Source of the DNA: Shimazuella soli
Lineage (GTDB): Bacteria > Bacillota > Bacilli > Thermoactinomycetales > Thermoactinomycetaceae
Reading direction: 5' to 3'
Length of the DNA stretch: 64,000 nucleotides
Assembly (NCBI RefSeq): GCF_022511585.1
Contig: NZ_JAKWBN010000002.1
Span: forward strand, 248,001-312,000
In this document: in pieces, positions 41,270 through 50,561 of the stretch
Layout: each line of letters begins with the position of its first letter
How positions within the stretch are numbered: the first letter of the stretch is position 1
Notes under the pieces: generated by a model
The model's database searches: none
Told to the model about the DNA's origin: nothing
The model's input: only the letters and a program-made list of their open reading frames with translations
Made by a program: the position numbers and the translations under genes

Positions 41270-41746
41270 GTGGATAAAAGATTGGAATTTGTCAAGACTT
41301 CGACCAAGATCAGTTGGTGTTTAGATGAATTTATTAATGGTGATGATCGTTATCTTGCTTATGTAGAAACATCTTTTGAAATAAAGGGGGACTTTCTAGA
41401 AATAAAATCAGTTAGTAGTGCTTTCTATGAGGGTGATCATACTAAACGAATTCGATTGAAAGACATTTCAACCGTGACTACGAGCAGCGGGGGGCTAAAT
41501 CCAAATCAAGATCCTAACATAAAGAATCCAGTAGCAAGAGCACACTTTACCCTCAATATTATTGGTGCTGGAATTATGCTTACGAGCTATAGTTCTCATT
41601 TTGGGTTTAGACGAAGAAATTCTGTTGAAGATCCCGCATTAAGTATGGAACATAAAAGACGAAATGCTGCATTAAAAAAAATATTCGATATAATGATCAA
41701 TGAATTGCCAATGTTTATTTTAACTGCGGCGGATGCTAAAAAGTAA
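41270..41746 (+). CDS. Hypothetical protein, 158 residues
   Basis: GTG at 41270 after GGGGGTTGGGG. The product is MDKRLEFVKTSTKISWCLDE, then LAYVETSFEIKGDFLEIKSV and YEGDHTKRIRLKDISTVTTS. The succession of beta strands followed by a C-terminal helix suggests a PH-like or bacterial PH fold, but no signature is seen. It is the last gene inside the element, ending 35 bases before the attR core. Confidence 0.6.
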   Translation: MDKRLEFVKTSTKISWCLDEFINGDDRYLAYVETSFEIKGDFLEIKSVSSAFYEGDHTKRIRLKDISTVTTSSGGLNPNQDPNIKNPVARAHFTLNIIGAGIMLTSYSSHFGFRRRNSVEDPALSMEHKRRNAALKKIFDIMINELPMFILTAADAKK

Positions 41747-41753
41747 TAGCGGT

Positions 41754-41800
41754 TATTATTTGCAATTGGTACGCATAGCAAATGTCATGCAGAAGTTGGC
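41754..41800 (+). other. attR: right junction of the gerE-intervening element
   Basis: Element arm TATTATTT and ATTGGTACGCA, then GCAAATGTC with the AA core at 41781-41782, then gerE codons from AAT onward. GGTAC is 9.5 bases from the dyad centre, exactly as GTACC is in attL. Confidence 0.8.
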
Positions 41801-41861
41801 AGTAAAAGGTCGTTCTCAAGCAGTCGTGGAATTAGTCCGTTTAGGAGAGCTCAAAATATAA
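41781..41861 (+). CDS. gerE: gerE, 3' part
   Basis: The frame AAT GTC ATG onward encodes NVMQKLAVKGRSQAVVELVR, then LGELKI and a stop. This is the conserved C-terminal helix and tail of GerE (MQKLGVKGRSQAVVEL in B. subtilis). It has no start codon with a ribosome site of its own and is followed by a proper terminator. It continues the 5' part at 24831-24971 exactly in frame when the AAT codons are superimposed. Confidence 0.9.
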   Translation, partial: NVMQKLAVKGRSQAVVELVRLGELKI

Positions 41862-41863
41862 GG

Positions 41864-41905
41864 AAAAATCCCTACCCCCAATTTGTTTGGAAGGTAGGGT
41901 TTTTA
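41864..41905. terminator. Intrinsic terminator of gerE
   Basis: AAAAATCCCTACC pairs with GGTAGGGTTTTT. It also serves the convergent acetyltransferase gene. Confidence 0.75.
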
Positions 41906-41919
41906 TTGTAGGTACTTCG

Positions 41920-42465
41920 TCATTTGTCAATATACTGCTGCCGGTACTCGTGTTTCAGTATGCTCATGATAATGGAGTCATGATAATAGTGATCATAAAA
42001 CAATGCTTCTCGTTGAATACCTTCCTTTTTGAATCCCAATTTTTCGTATACATGTACTGCTTTTTGATTATAAGTAAAAACATTTAGTTCAACTCGATGT
42101 AAATTCAAAATACCGAAGGCATAATCAAGCATGAGTTTCATTGCTTCTGTTCCATAGCCTTTTCCTTGATTTTCATTGTTGTCAATGGAAATGCGAATAT
42201 AGCAATTTCGATTGATTGTATCAATATCGAGTAATTGGATGTCACCTATGATTTGATCCTTTTCTTGTAATCCAATTAGTAAAAGAATACTTGACTGATC
42301 TCGTGATTTGGATTCGATGTAATGTCGTACACTTTCTCTTGTGAAACATTTTTGGGTGCCTGTAAGCCTTCTCGTTTCAGAATGAAAGAGCATGGAAAAG
42401 TAAGTGTCTGTATCATTTGCATCGATTGGGCGAAGATAAACTTTGCTTCCTTGTAGGAATTTCAT
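41920..42465 (-). CDS. GNAT acetyltransferase (RimJ/RimL type)
   Basis: 181 residues. VYLRPIDANDTDTYFSMLFH opens the RimJ-like fold. The acetyl-CoA loop is ENQGKGYGTEAMKLMLDYAF, and the C-terminal half has NLHRVELNVFTYNQKAVHVY and EKLGFKKEGIQREALF. It probably acetylates a protein N-terminus, an amine or an antibiotic. The ATG at 42465 follows AAAGGACATAG and is chosen over the ATG at 42483. It is a host gene just outside the element. Confidence 0.9.
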   Translation of the reverse strand: MKFLQGSKVYLRPIDANDTDTYFSMLFHSETRRLTGTQKCFTRESVRHYIESKSRDQSSILLLIGLQEKDQIIGDIQLLDIDTINRNCYIRISIDNNENQGKGYGTEAMKLMLDYAFGILNLHRVELNVFTYNQKAVHVYEKLGFKKEGIQREALFYDHYYHDSIIMSILKHEYRQQYIDK

Positions 42466-42519
42466 GTTTCTATGTCCTTTCATCCAGCAGATTTCAAGTC
42501 GTATTCTGTTTTAGGTGCA

Positions 42520-44538
42520 TTATGTTTTGGTTACTTCTGTTTCAGTTTCTTGGTACTCTTTCGAAATAAGACCAAGTTTCTCTAACCGAGACCGGATGCC
42601 ACCATTTTGTCTCCCTAGTGTCTGCGCGATCTGGGCAATATCTAAACCTTGTTGAAACAAAGTTTCTAACTCCTCTTCTTCCTCTTTTGTCCAAGGTGTA
42701 TATGCTTTAGGATGTGTTTTTTGAATTTCCGCTAATGTGGAAGTAGTTTTTGATTTATATTGTTGTAATAATTCCAGAAATGCATCACCAAAACGGTTTT
42801 GTCTACTTTCACCCCAGCCTTTTATCCGTAACATCCCGGCTTCATCTTGTGGAATGTAGGTAGTCATTTCGCGGAGAGTAGCATCGTTGCAGATAACATA
42901 AGGCGGAACATTTTCTTCTTCAGCTATTTTTCTGCGCAGTTGTCGCAATGCATCAAAGATCGGATTATCAACGCTAGTGTTATCTTTTGCAGGTACAGGT
43001 TCTTCTGCTAGATGCAATGTTACTTTTTCTTCCCCTTTCAACACAGCAACTGCGGATACATCCAATTTTGCTACAGGATACATTCCTTCAGATAATGGTT
43101 CTAGCCTTATGTATCCTTCATCTACTAACGATTTGCATATCTGCATTACTCTTTTTTCACTCTGTTCTTTCATTAATCCGTATGTAGAGAGACGATCATA
43201 ACGAAAGTCCGTAATTTTTTTACTCTTTGAGCCTCTTAATATTTTGGTGAGAAAAGTTAGACCTACTTTTTCGTTTACTCTGCGTATACAGGAGAAAATC
43301 ATTTGTGCTTCTGTAGTGACATCAACAGTATTTTTGGCTTTATTTGGGTCACAGTTATCACACATTTGGCAGGGTTTGCTATCTAATTCGCCAAAGTATT
43401 GTACAATTGTATGAGAACGGCATTGATTTGTTCGGCAATAATTGATCATGGCTTGTAATTTTTTGTTGTCTAATGCCTGTCGATCAGGATTGGATTGTTC
43501 GATGAAGTATTTTTGCAGGTAGATATCACTAGGTTCATAGAGTAGAACGCAATTGCTGTTTTCACCATCTCTGCCAGCGCGACCCGCTTCTTGGTAGTAA
43601 GCTTCTAGATTTTTTGGTAGATTATAATGAATAACAAACCGAACATCGGATTTATCAATACCCATACCAAAAGCATTTGTCGCTACAATGATAGGAGTAC
43701 GATCATAAGAAAAAGCTTCTTGTGCTGTATTGCGTTCTTCTTCGCTCATTCCAGCATGATATTTGCCCACTTTGTATTTTTGCTTATGTAAAAATTGATG
43801 GAGCATATCGACATCTTTTCGAGTACCAGCATATATGATACCTGACTGATTGGGATGAGTACGCAAATATTGGATGATGAAATCTTTTTTATTTACATTT
43901 TTTTGCACCGTAAAATGTAAGTTTTCCCGCCGAAATGTAGTACGGTAGGTGTTCTCAACAGGAATATGCAACAGATGGAGAATATCGTCTTGTACTTGTT
44001 TCGTAGCTGTAGCAGTCAAAGCTAAAATGATAGGCTTTTTTGAGAGAGTATGAATTGCTCGCGGTATCAATTGATAACTAGGTCGAAAATCATGTCCCCA
44101 TGTAGAAATACAATGGGCTTCATCAATTGCAAGTAATGCTACTGGCAGTTGGCGAAACAGCGATAAAAAATACTCCGTTTCCAGTCGTTCTGGTGCTACA
44201 TAAATAATTTTATATGCATGGTTATGTATCTCTGAGATTCTTTCGCGTAATTCTGTAGCTGTCAATGAACTGTTAATATAAGTAGCAGGAATTCCTGTTT
44301 GTTTGAGTGAGTCTACTTGATCTTTCATCAATGAAATAAGCGGGGAAACAACAACAGTTATTCCATCAAGTAGTAAAGCAGGTATCTGATAACAAATCGA
44401 CTTACCTCCACCTGTAGGTAAAATACCAAATGTATCAAGACCAGCTAATACACTTTCTACAATTTGCTGTTGTCCGTTGCGAAAGGTAGAATAGCCAAAA
44501 TATTTTTGTAAATAGGTTTGAGCTTGTGAGATATTCAT
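42520..44538 (-). CDS. recQ: ATP-dependent DNA helicase RecQ
   Basis: 672 residues. The Walker A motif is GILPTGGGKSICYQIPAL, the DEAH box is LLAIDEAHCISTWGHDFRP, and motif VI is YYQEAGRAGRDG. The zinc-binding part has a CxxCxxC-type cluster (CQMCDNCDP). A winged helix and an HRDC domain (IFDALRQLRRKIAEEENVPP) follow, then a further C-terminal helical region. It unwinds 3'-5' in recombination and fork repair. The ATG follows CAGGAGG. Confidence 0.95.
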   Translation of the reverse strand: MNISQAQTYLQKYFGYSTFRNGQQQIVESVLAGLDTFGILPTGGGKSICYQIPALLLDGITVVVSPLISLMKDQVDSLKQTGIPATYINSSLTATELRERISEIHNHAYKIIYVAPERLETEYFLSLFRQLPVALLAIDEAHCISTWGHDFRPSYQLIPRAIHTLSKKPIILALTATATKQVQDDILHLLHIPVENTYRTTFRRENLHFTVQKNVNKKDFIIQYLRTHPNQSGIIYAGTRKDVDMLHQFLHKQKYKVGKYHAGMSEEERNTAQEAFSYDRTPIIVATNAFGMGIDKSDVRFVIHYNLPKNLEAYYQEAGRAGRDGENSNCVLLYEPSDIYLQKYFIEQSNPDRQALDNKKLQAMINYCRTNQCRSHTIVQYFGELDSKPCQMCDNCDPNKAKNTVDVTTEAQMIFSCIRRVNEKVGLTFLTKILRGSKSKKITDFRYDRLSTYGLMKEQSEKRVMQICKSLVDEGYIRLEPLSEGMYPVAKLDVSAVAVLKGEEKVTLHLAEEPVPAKDNTSVDNPIFDALRQLRRKIAEEENVPPYVICNDATLREMTTYIPQDEAGMLRIKGWGESRQNRFGDAFLELLQQYKSKTTSTLAEIQKTHPKAYTPWTKEEEEELETLFQQGLDIAQIAQTLGRQNGGIRSRLEKLGLISKEYQETETEVTKT

Positions 44539-44609
44539 AGAAACCTCCTGACAAGCTCTATTGTAATCGAACTATAAGGGAATAGGAAGAGATTAGGAGA
44601 GGACTACTC

Positions 44610-45383
44610 ATGATTGTAGAGATGAAAAATGTTTCGTGGCGTCGTGATCAGCGGCTGATCTTAGATCAAATTAACTGGGAGATCCACAAAGGTGAGCATT
44701 GGTGTCTTGTCGGCTTAAATGGTTCTGGTAAAACGAGTATTCTCGATTTGATCAACGGCTACCATTGGCCAACAAGTGGAGAGATAACAGTATTGGATCA
44801 ACGTTTTGGTGAAACAGACCTAAGGGAGTTACGAAAAAAAATTGGTTGGGTAAGTACATCTATGCAGCAAAGATTACATGGATATGAAACAATTGAAAAC
44901 GTTGTACTAAGTGGCAAATTTGCATCTGTAGGAGTTTATGAGAAACCAATAGAAGATGATTATGAACAAGTAAACACATTGCTCCAAGAATGGAGATGTG
45001 GTCATTTACAAGGAAGAATCTATCAAACATTGTCCCAAGGAGAAAAACAAAAAGTGTTGATAGGAAGGGCATTGATGGCTTCTCCAGAGCTGCTGATTTT
45101 AGATGAACCTTGTACAGGATTGGATATTTTTGCCAGGGAGCAAGTTCTTCACATGATTGATCAAATTGCAAAAAGTCCTAACGCCCCTACTCTTATTTAT
45201 GTAACACACCATATCGAAGAAATACTTCCATGCTTTACCCATACGCTTTTGTTGAAACAAGGACAGGTTGCACAAAAAGGATGGACCAAGGATGTGCTAA
45301 CAGAGCAAAATTTAAGTGAATTCTTTCAAACCTCCTTATCAGTGGAGCAAAAAAATGGACGAAGTTGGTTAATGCTGACTTGA
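44610..45383 (+). CDS. ABC transporter ATP-binding protein (YlmA/ModF-like)
   Basis: 257 residues. Walker A is LVGLNGSGKTSILDLINGY, the signature is LSQGEKQKVLIGRAL, Walker B is LLILDEPCTGLD, and the H-loop is YVTHHIEEI. No permease gene adjoins it. The sequence resembles the YlmA group, which has an unusual stand-alone setting. The ATG follows TTAGGAGAGG. It is divergent from recQ. Confidence 0.85.
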   Translation: MIVEMKNVSWRRDQRLILDQINWEIHKGEHWCLVGLNGSGKTSILDLINGYHWPTSGEITVLDQRFGETDLRELRKKIGWVSTSMQQRLHGYETIENVVLSGKFASVGVYEKPIEDDYEQVNTLLQEWRCGHLQGRIYQTLSQGEKQKVLIGRALMASPELLILDEPCTGLDIFAREQVLHMIDQIAKSPNAPTLIYVTHHIEEILPCFTHTLLLKQGQVAQKGWTKDVLTEQNLSEFFQTSLSVEQKNGRSWLMLT

Positions 45384-45428
45384 CAATTCAAGAACAAGTA
45401 AATCTCAAAAGAAAAGAGGCTTCATATC

Positions 45429-45965
45429 GTGATCGATCAAAAATTCCAATTACAAGATGTAATCGATAATCTTTCCAGAACACCAAAAGTATTACGTTCC
45501 ATGTTAGAAGGACTGCCCCAAGAATGGATACACAACAACGAAGGAGAAAATACTTGGTCAGCTTATGATGTTGTGGGGCACCTGATTCATGGGGAAAAAA
45601 CGGACTGGATGACTCGAATTCAAACGATACTCGATTATGGAGATACAAAGGAATTTGAACCTTTCGACCGGCAAGCCCATTTAAAAGCGAACCACCACAA
45701 ATCACTTGATCTGCTGCTAGATGAATTTGAAACGATCCGGCAAGAGAATATAAAGCTTTTATCTGCATTAGTAACGGAAAATGATCTGGATCGCAAGGGA
45801 CAGCATCCAGACTTTGGAAGCGTGACACTTCAAGAGTTACTAGCTACTTGGATGGTACATGATTTCAATCATATCGGTCAAATCTCCAGAGTGTTAGCCA
45901 AATACTGCCAAGATGAAGTAGGACCGTGGAAAGCTTATCTTGGAATTCTCCAGCCTAGAAAATAA
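45429..45965 (+). CDS. DinB-family protein
   Basis: 178 residues of a four-helix bundle. The metal His residues are recognisable in VVGHLIHGEKTDW and in the C-terminal TWMVHDFNHIGQISRVLAKY. DinB/YfiT proteins are often metal-dependent thiol transferases. GTG at 45429 lies after AAGAGG. It follows the ABC gene by 45 bases and may share its transcript. Confidence 0.88.
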   Translation: MIDQKFQLQDVIDNLSRTPKVLRSMLEGLPQEWIHNNEGENTWSAYDVVGHLIHGEKTDWMTRIQTILDYGDTKEFEPFDRQAHLKANHHKSLDLLLDEFETIRQENIKLLSALVTENDLDRKGQHPDFGSVTLQELLATWMVHDFNHIGQISRVLAKYCQDEVGPWKAYLGILQPRK

Positions 45966-46088
45966 AAATCTGCGTACTCTATATTTTCTTGATTCAAACC
46001 TTGATCAGAAAGATAAGCAATATCTTGATTAGAAGATACACATATGAGAGGCTATGGATAGGACAGTGCTGATAGAAGGAGTAGAAAT

Positions 46089-46637
46089 ATGAAACAAACT
46101 GCAACTTACACGGTAGAGGTTACTGCTGAATTTGCCTTTGAATGGTTATTGCACGGCAACTTCCTGCTTGCAGGATTAGACCTCCAATCCTTTCAGTTTG
46201 ATGAACTGGACGAGGGCGGCAGGTTTCTCGCATACGAGGAGATTAACGATCATAAATTTGTCCCGATAAAAGGGAAGTTTTTAGCTCTAAAAAAGCCACA
46301 TCAGTTTCAGCTGGAAGTGTATTTTCCTGGAGGAGAGCAGATTGTAGACTATCGTATCTTCGAAGAAGAGCGTACTTCTAAAATACAAGTATCATATACA
46401 AACCGATACCGTTCTTTGATGGCTGGCTGGTGGAGCAAAGCTTTTCCAAAGAAATCAGAAGCCCTTTTTTCGCAGGCTTTGGAAACAGAAAAGACTAAGT
46501 TGCAAGAGTCGTTTCATCTTAATCGCCTAAATACGAGAATTTCAGGAGTGAAGATAGATCAATATGAGATGGAGGAGAAATGGAAAGTGTTCTCCCCGAG
46601 TAATCCTTATTTGAGATGGGTTCGACCAGAGGTTTAG
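46089..46637 (+). CDS. SRPBCC-like hypothetical protein
   Basis: 182 residues, ATG after GAAGGAG. The N-terminal stretch TATYTVEVTAEFAFEWLLHG, followed by many alternating strands (FVPIKGKFLALKKPHQFQLE, SKIQVSYTNRYRSL) and a final helix, resembles START/SRPBCC ligand-binding proteins. No catalytic residue can be named. A C-terminal extension (ISGVKIDQYEMEEKW) is unusual. Confidence 0.6.
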   Translation: MKQTATYTVEVTAEFAFEWLLHGNFLLAGLDLQSFQFDELDEGGRFLAYEEINDHKFVPIKGKFLALKKPHQFQLEVYFPGGEQIVDYRIFEEERTSKIQVSYTNRYRSLMAGWWSKAFPKKSEALFSQALETEKTKLQESFHLNRLNTRISGVKIDQYEMEEKWKVFSPSNPYLRWVRPEV

Positions 46638-46738
46638 ATAATTAGTAGGATTGTTATAGAAGAGGGGAACAAGCAGTTTCTCTCTAATTTTTATTTTAGT
46701 CTCGCTTACTAAAAAATACATAATGGAGTCGATATCTC

Positions 46739-47626
46739 ATGATCTCTTTTCGAAAATTAAGTGATTGTACTTGGAATGAGATGACTACTATTTGGAACAA
46801 AGGATTCGAAGGGTATTTTGTTCCTCTCCATTTTAATGAAGCACAATTAAATATCCATCTGGTAAAAGGAGATATCTCTCCGAAACATTCTTTCATTGCT
46901 TTTTATAATAACGAACCTGCTGGGTTCGTATTAAATGGGTTTCGTCAAGTCGGTGACAAGAAAGTAGCATGGAATGGGGGGACTGGTGTAGCAAAAGAAT
47001 TTCGTGGATTTGGGATTGGAAAAGCTATGATGCAAAAATGTATGGCTATTTATAAAGATGAACAAGTAGATATTGCAACACTAGAAGCCATTGAACGAAA
47101 TGAACCAGCAATTAGACTCTACGAGAAATTCGGTTACTCTATCACAAATCAGCTTTATTTTTATGATACAAAAAAAGTTCCAACTTCTTTACCAGTGAGG
47201 AAAACGGATTATCGGTTAGAAAGAATTAGTAGCAAAGCAGTCAAAAAGCTTCCATTTTGGAACAAATGGACCCCATGGCAAAATCAAATAACAAACCAAC
47301 CAGATGATAGCCAAGCAATTATAGTAAGTGATATAAATGGCAACCCGATAGGATATGCCCACATTCGAGACATTTTTGATAGCAACGGAGAAAAAATACA
47401 AACCATCTTATGTCATTGTGAAATAAAACCTGGGTTTAATAAAAAAGAAACATTGGAACAACTATTATTAGAGGTGTTTGCTTTTGAAAGAGTTTCATTA
47501 AATAAAAATCCATTTACGTTTTCCACCTATAATCTTTTGCTAGATGATTGTGTAAAGGAAGTACTAGAAAGTTGGAACTTTGAGAAAAAAATGGGTCAAG
47601 TTTGGATGCAGCAAACTTTTCATTAA
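46739..47626 (+). CDS. Tandem GNAT acetyltransferase
   Basis: 295 residues with an N-terminal GNAT domain (residues about 1-145: VAKEFRGFGIGKAMMQKCMA is the acetyl-CoA loop, then EAIERNEPAIRLYEKFGY). A second, degenerate GNAT-like half follows, in which GYAHIRDIF is a strand but the acetyl-CoA loop is absent. Two-domain GNATs of this type often have one active half. The ATG at 46739 follows ATGGAG. Confidence 0.85.
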   Translation: MISFRKLSDCTWNEMTTIWNKGFEGYFVPLHFNEAQLNIHLVKGDISPKHSFIAFYNNEPAGFVLNGFRQVGDKKVAWNGGTGVAKEFRGFGIGKAMMQKCMAIYKDEQVDIATLEAIERNEPAIRLYEKFGYSITNQLYFYDTKKVPTSLPVRKTDYRLERISSKAVKKLPFWNKWTPWQNQITNQPDDSQAIIVSDINGNPIGYAHIRDIFDSNGEKIQTILCHCEIKPGFNKKETLEQLLLEVFAFERVSLNKNPFTFSTYNLLLDDCVKEVLESWNFEKKMGQVWMQQTFH

Positions 47627-48336
47627 AAAGATGCTTTTTTAGGAGAATAGCAGCAAAAATGTAAGTTTTAAGTTTGAAAGGAGCTGCTTTTTCCGTCAGG
47701 AAAGTGTAGGATGCTTTTTTCTTCAGGGCATCGACAAGATATTTTACACATCTTTGTTATGGAAAAATAAAACAAGAGAGAAACATTGAGTAATGAGAAA
47801 TTGTTTCTCTCTTGTTTTCATTTATTCGTTTTTAAATTCCGCATGCATAGTAGATGAACTGGAGGAAGAAGGGATCACGATCGAACTCAATTCTGCTGCT
47901 CCTATTATATTCTACAAGTAATTTCAAGAGAATAAGCCTATGTTACGACCGTAGGCTTGTGTAGCAAGGGATTAACTATTTCTTATAATTTACTTTCTTC
48001 TCCATTCGATTCAACTAGGTTCCATTTTCAATTTCCTCTCAATAAACTGAATGATCATTCAAGTTGTTATAAAATAGCAAAATCATACATAATGAGGTAT
48101 AATAAAAAGAACAAACGTGCTACTTTTATATTGAAAATGACACAGCAATTTTTTTCAATATATTTTTTCAGTAGTTTTTTCGGTCTTAAGGAGTTAGGGA
48201 ATTATTTGAATTATACTTATATTTGTAGGTTCCTTCATTAGAGAACGATAGATATTTTTGAGCTGAAATATAAAAGCAAGGAGTCAAAAAAAGTCGTATG
48301 ATCAAGATGAAGCATTTTATTGGAAGAGGTGTACAA
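47627..48336. other. Intergenic stretch of about 700 bases
   Basis: The stretch holds a terminator at 47769-47818 and, just after it (about 47820-47921), a short plus-strand frame reading CIVDELEEEGITIELNSAAP and ending IIFYK. That frame lacks a start and looks like the 3' end of a lost gene. The rest is AT-rich without a supported gene; an open frame at 47957-48241 has no ribosome site and no protein-like composition. Confidence 0.45.
47769..47818. terminator. Bidirectional intrinsic terminator
   Basis: AAAACAAGAGAGAAACA pairs with TGTTTCTCTCTTGTTTT, a 17-bp perfect stem. Confidence 0.75.
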
Positions 48337-50091
48337 ATGAAAGGGTTGGAAGAAAAAAAATACCGCTTAAATCTTCTGAAGTTTGTTGGAGAAAATAAGC
48401 GAATGATGATGCTTAGTATGATAGTCATGCTGATTACGACAGGACTAGGTGTGATTACGCCTTGGCTGATGTCCTTTTTGGTTGACAAAGCACTACCTAA
48501 ACGAGATGTAAACTTGCTAATCCTTTGTGTCGCTGGGATTGCAGTTATTCCGATTTTAAATATGTTGATTTCTGCTTTAGAAAATGTATATAAAAGTAAT
48601 GTACAGACTCAAATAACTGTAAAATTGCGATTTCAATTATTAGAAAAGTTACTAAAACTTTCTCCCATTACGTTGAGTAAATATCAACAGGGAGATATCA
48701 CTGGTAGATTGGTACGAACTTGCGATGATATTTCCGGGTTTGTTACAAAATTGCTCAATGGATTTGACAACGTGATCTCGTTTTTGTTTGTTGGTGTAGT
48801 TATGTTGACGATGAACTGGAAATTATCGGCCATTGTTCTGTTTTTTGCACCATTGATGGTTTATTTTTATTATCGTCGAATTCGTTTTTGGCGGACAACT
48901 TACAAAGATATTAGCGTAGCCCAAAAAGAATACGATGTTTTTATTACCGAAGTTGTCCCTGGGTTAAAAACAGTTCAGACTTATCAACAAGAAAAACATG
49001 AAATAGCTCATGGTGAAGAGCTCAATCGAAAGTATCGAGAATTGCAAAATCAACTGCAAAAACAGCGCAGTTTTCAAGGGCGGTTATTTTGGGAATTACA
49101 AGACTCTTTGAGCACTAGTCTCGTTTATGCAGCTGGGATCTATTTTATTTTTCATCAACAGATGACTATTGGACAATTATTAGCATTTGCAGTTTATGTG
49201 CCTCGGTTTTACGGGGCGATTAATTCATTGTTTATGCTTTATATGGATCGAGATCAATTGAAACCAGAAATTGAACGATATGAAGAGATGATGGAGTTTC
49301 CAGATGAGAATATTGATGATGAAAAGGCAATTGTTTTGGAACAAACGAATGGAAAAATTGAATTTCAACATGTTTCTTTTGGGTACTCAGATGAAAGAGA
49401 AATCTTGCAAGATGTCTCGTTTTCTATCCAGCCTGGTGAATTTATTGGAGTTGTAGGAGCAACAGGTGGTGGAAAATCTACTATTATCGATCTGCTGCTC
49501 CGATTTGGAAAACCTCGCTCCGGCCAAATACTTTTAGACGGACTTCCTTTATCTTCGTATCGTTTAGAAGATTATCGCAAACATGTAGGTTTGGTTCCCC
49601 AAGATATCTTTTTGTGGAATCGAACCATTCGGGAAAACTTGCTCTATGTCAATCCACAAGCTTCGGAAGAGGAAATGCTGAAAGCAGCGGAACAAGCACA
49701 AATGATGAATTTGATTGAAAATTTACCTGAAGGATGGGATACCTTAATCGGTGACCGTGGTGTTCGCTTGTCTGGTGGAGAAAAGCAACGGTTGGCAATT
49801 GCTCGAACATTATTACGGAAACCATCTATTTTATTGTTAGACGAACCAACTTCTGCATTAGATGCGAAAACGGAATTTTTACTGCAAGCGTGTTTGGAAG
49901 AAGTGTATATAGATAAGACGATTATTGTAGTTGCCCATCGTTTGGCGACTATTCGCAATGCGGATCGCATTTTGGTGGTGAACAAAGGTCGGATAGAAGA
50001 AGCAGGTTCGCATGAAGAACTGATGTCTAAGCGAGGTTATTATTATGAGTTGGCCAAACAACAATTGGAAGTGTCTACTTTGGTAGGATAA
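48337..50091 (+). CDS. ABC exporter, fused permease and ATPase
   Basis: 584 residues. There are six helices in the first 300 residues, with the first helix beginning MMMLSMIVMLITTGLGVITP. The ATPase has Walker A GVVGATGGGKSTIIDLLLRF, the Q-loop VGLVPQDIFLWNRTIRENL, signature VRLSGGEKQRLAIARTLL and Walker B ILLLDEPTSALD. It works as a dimer exporting drugs, lipids or peptides. The ATG at 48337 follows AGAGGTG and is preferred; an ATG at 48298 in frame is possible. Confidence 0.9.
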   Translation: MKGLEEKKYRLNLLKFVGENKRMMMLSMIVMLITTGLGVITPWLMSFLVDKALPKRDVNLLILCVAGIAVIPILNMLISALENVYKSNVQTQITVKLRFQLLEKLLKLSPITLSKYQQGDITGRLVRTCDDISGFVTKLLNGFDNVISFLFVGVVMLTMNWKLSAIVLFFAPLMVYFYYRRIRFWRTTYKDISVAQKEYDVFITEVVPGLKTVQTYQQEKHEIAHGEELNRKYRELQNQLQKQRSFQGRLFWELQDSLSTSLVYAAGIYFIFHQQMTIGQLLAFAVYVPRFYGAINSLFMLYMDRDQLKPEIERYEEMMEFPDENIDDEKAIVLEQTNGKIEFQHVSFGYSDEREILQDVSFSIQPGEFIGVVGATGGGKSTIIDLLLRFGKPRSGQILLDGLPLSSYRLEDYRKHVGLVPQDIFLWNRTIRENLLYVNPQASEEEMLKAAEQAQMMNLIENLPEGWDTLIGDRGVRLSGGEKQRLAIARTLLRKPSILLLDEPTSALDAKTEFLLQACLEEVYIDKTIIVVAHRLATIRNADRILVVNKGRIEEAGSHEELMSKRGYYYELAKQQLEVSTLVG

Positions 50092-50129
50092 GTATGATAA
50101 TAGTTAAAAGCGAAGGTCTTTCGATTGCA

Positions 50130-50447
50130 CTAAACAGAAACAGTCTCTGTTTCCAACAGGGTAGCAGTACCAAAGAATTCATGAATTCGTTCTTGTTTTA
50201 CCCAAATAGCTTCTAATGAATCCTTAACGCATCGCATAAAAGGAACAGGTCCACAGAAGTATATATCAGCTTCTTGTGTTGGGAGTATTTGTTTCAGCCA
50301 AGGTAAATCAATAAATCCTTCCTTATCAAACCTTTTTTGCTCATAGTCTGTTTGAGTTGGCCGTTCATAACAGATATAAGATTTTAGTTGTGGAAACTGT
50401 AAATAGACATCTAAGGAAAAATTCCTAGGAGAAAAGACAATAGACAC
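50130..50447 (-). pseudogene. Flavohaemoprotein, C-terminal fragment
   Basis: The 105-codon frame matches only the end of the NAD-binding domain of flavohaemoprotein (Hmp): ADIYFCGPVPFMRCVKDSLE and KQERIHEFFGTATLLE. The globin and FAD domains are absent, and the start would be a GTG without a ribosome site. The upstream sequence is replaced by the HelD promoter region. A gene remnant. Confidence 0.7.
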
Positions 50448-50561
50448 CGTAATGATGTCATGATATAGTGAATTTCCTTATATAATCGTCCAACCATGAA
50501 CTTACTGCAAGCCAGCTGTAATCATGGTTTATTTTTTTGGAAAGAGATGGGGGTGCATCTC

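Larger units (their letters stand above)
24969..41780. mobile_element. gerE-intervening element, 16.8 kb (skin-like)
   Basis: The element splits gerE between codons 47 and 48. Its right end carries a large serine recombinase (39318-40784) 1 kb from attR. Cargo from left to right: TPR-DUF2726 protein, HEPN-like protein, RibD-like reductase (broken), XRE-UTRA regulator, small membrane proteins, an XRE repressor and a Cro-like gene, replication-protein remnants, a resolvase, YopX, decayed DUF2637-like genes, an RHH protein and a pseudouridine synthase. Precise excision at the AA dinucleotide would restore gerE, as skin excision restores sigK. Many genes are decayed, so it probably no longer replicates or transfers. 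Confidence 0.88.

Noticed and set aside
47957-48241. Open frame of 94 codons in the gap before the ABC exporter
   Set aside because: AT-rich composition, no ribosome site and no protein-like pattern.
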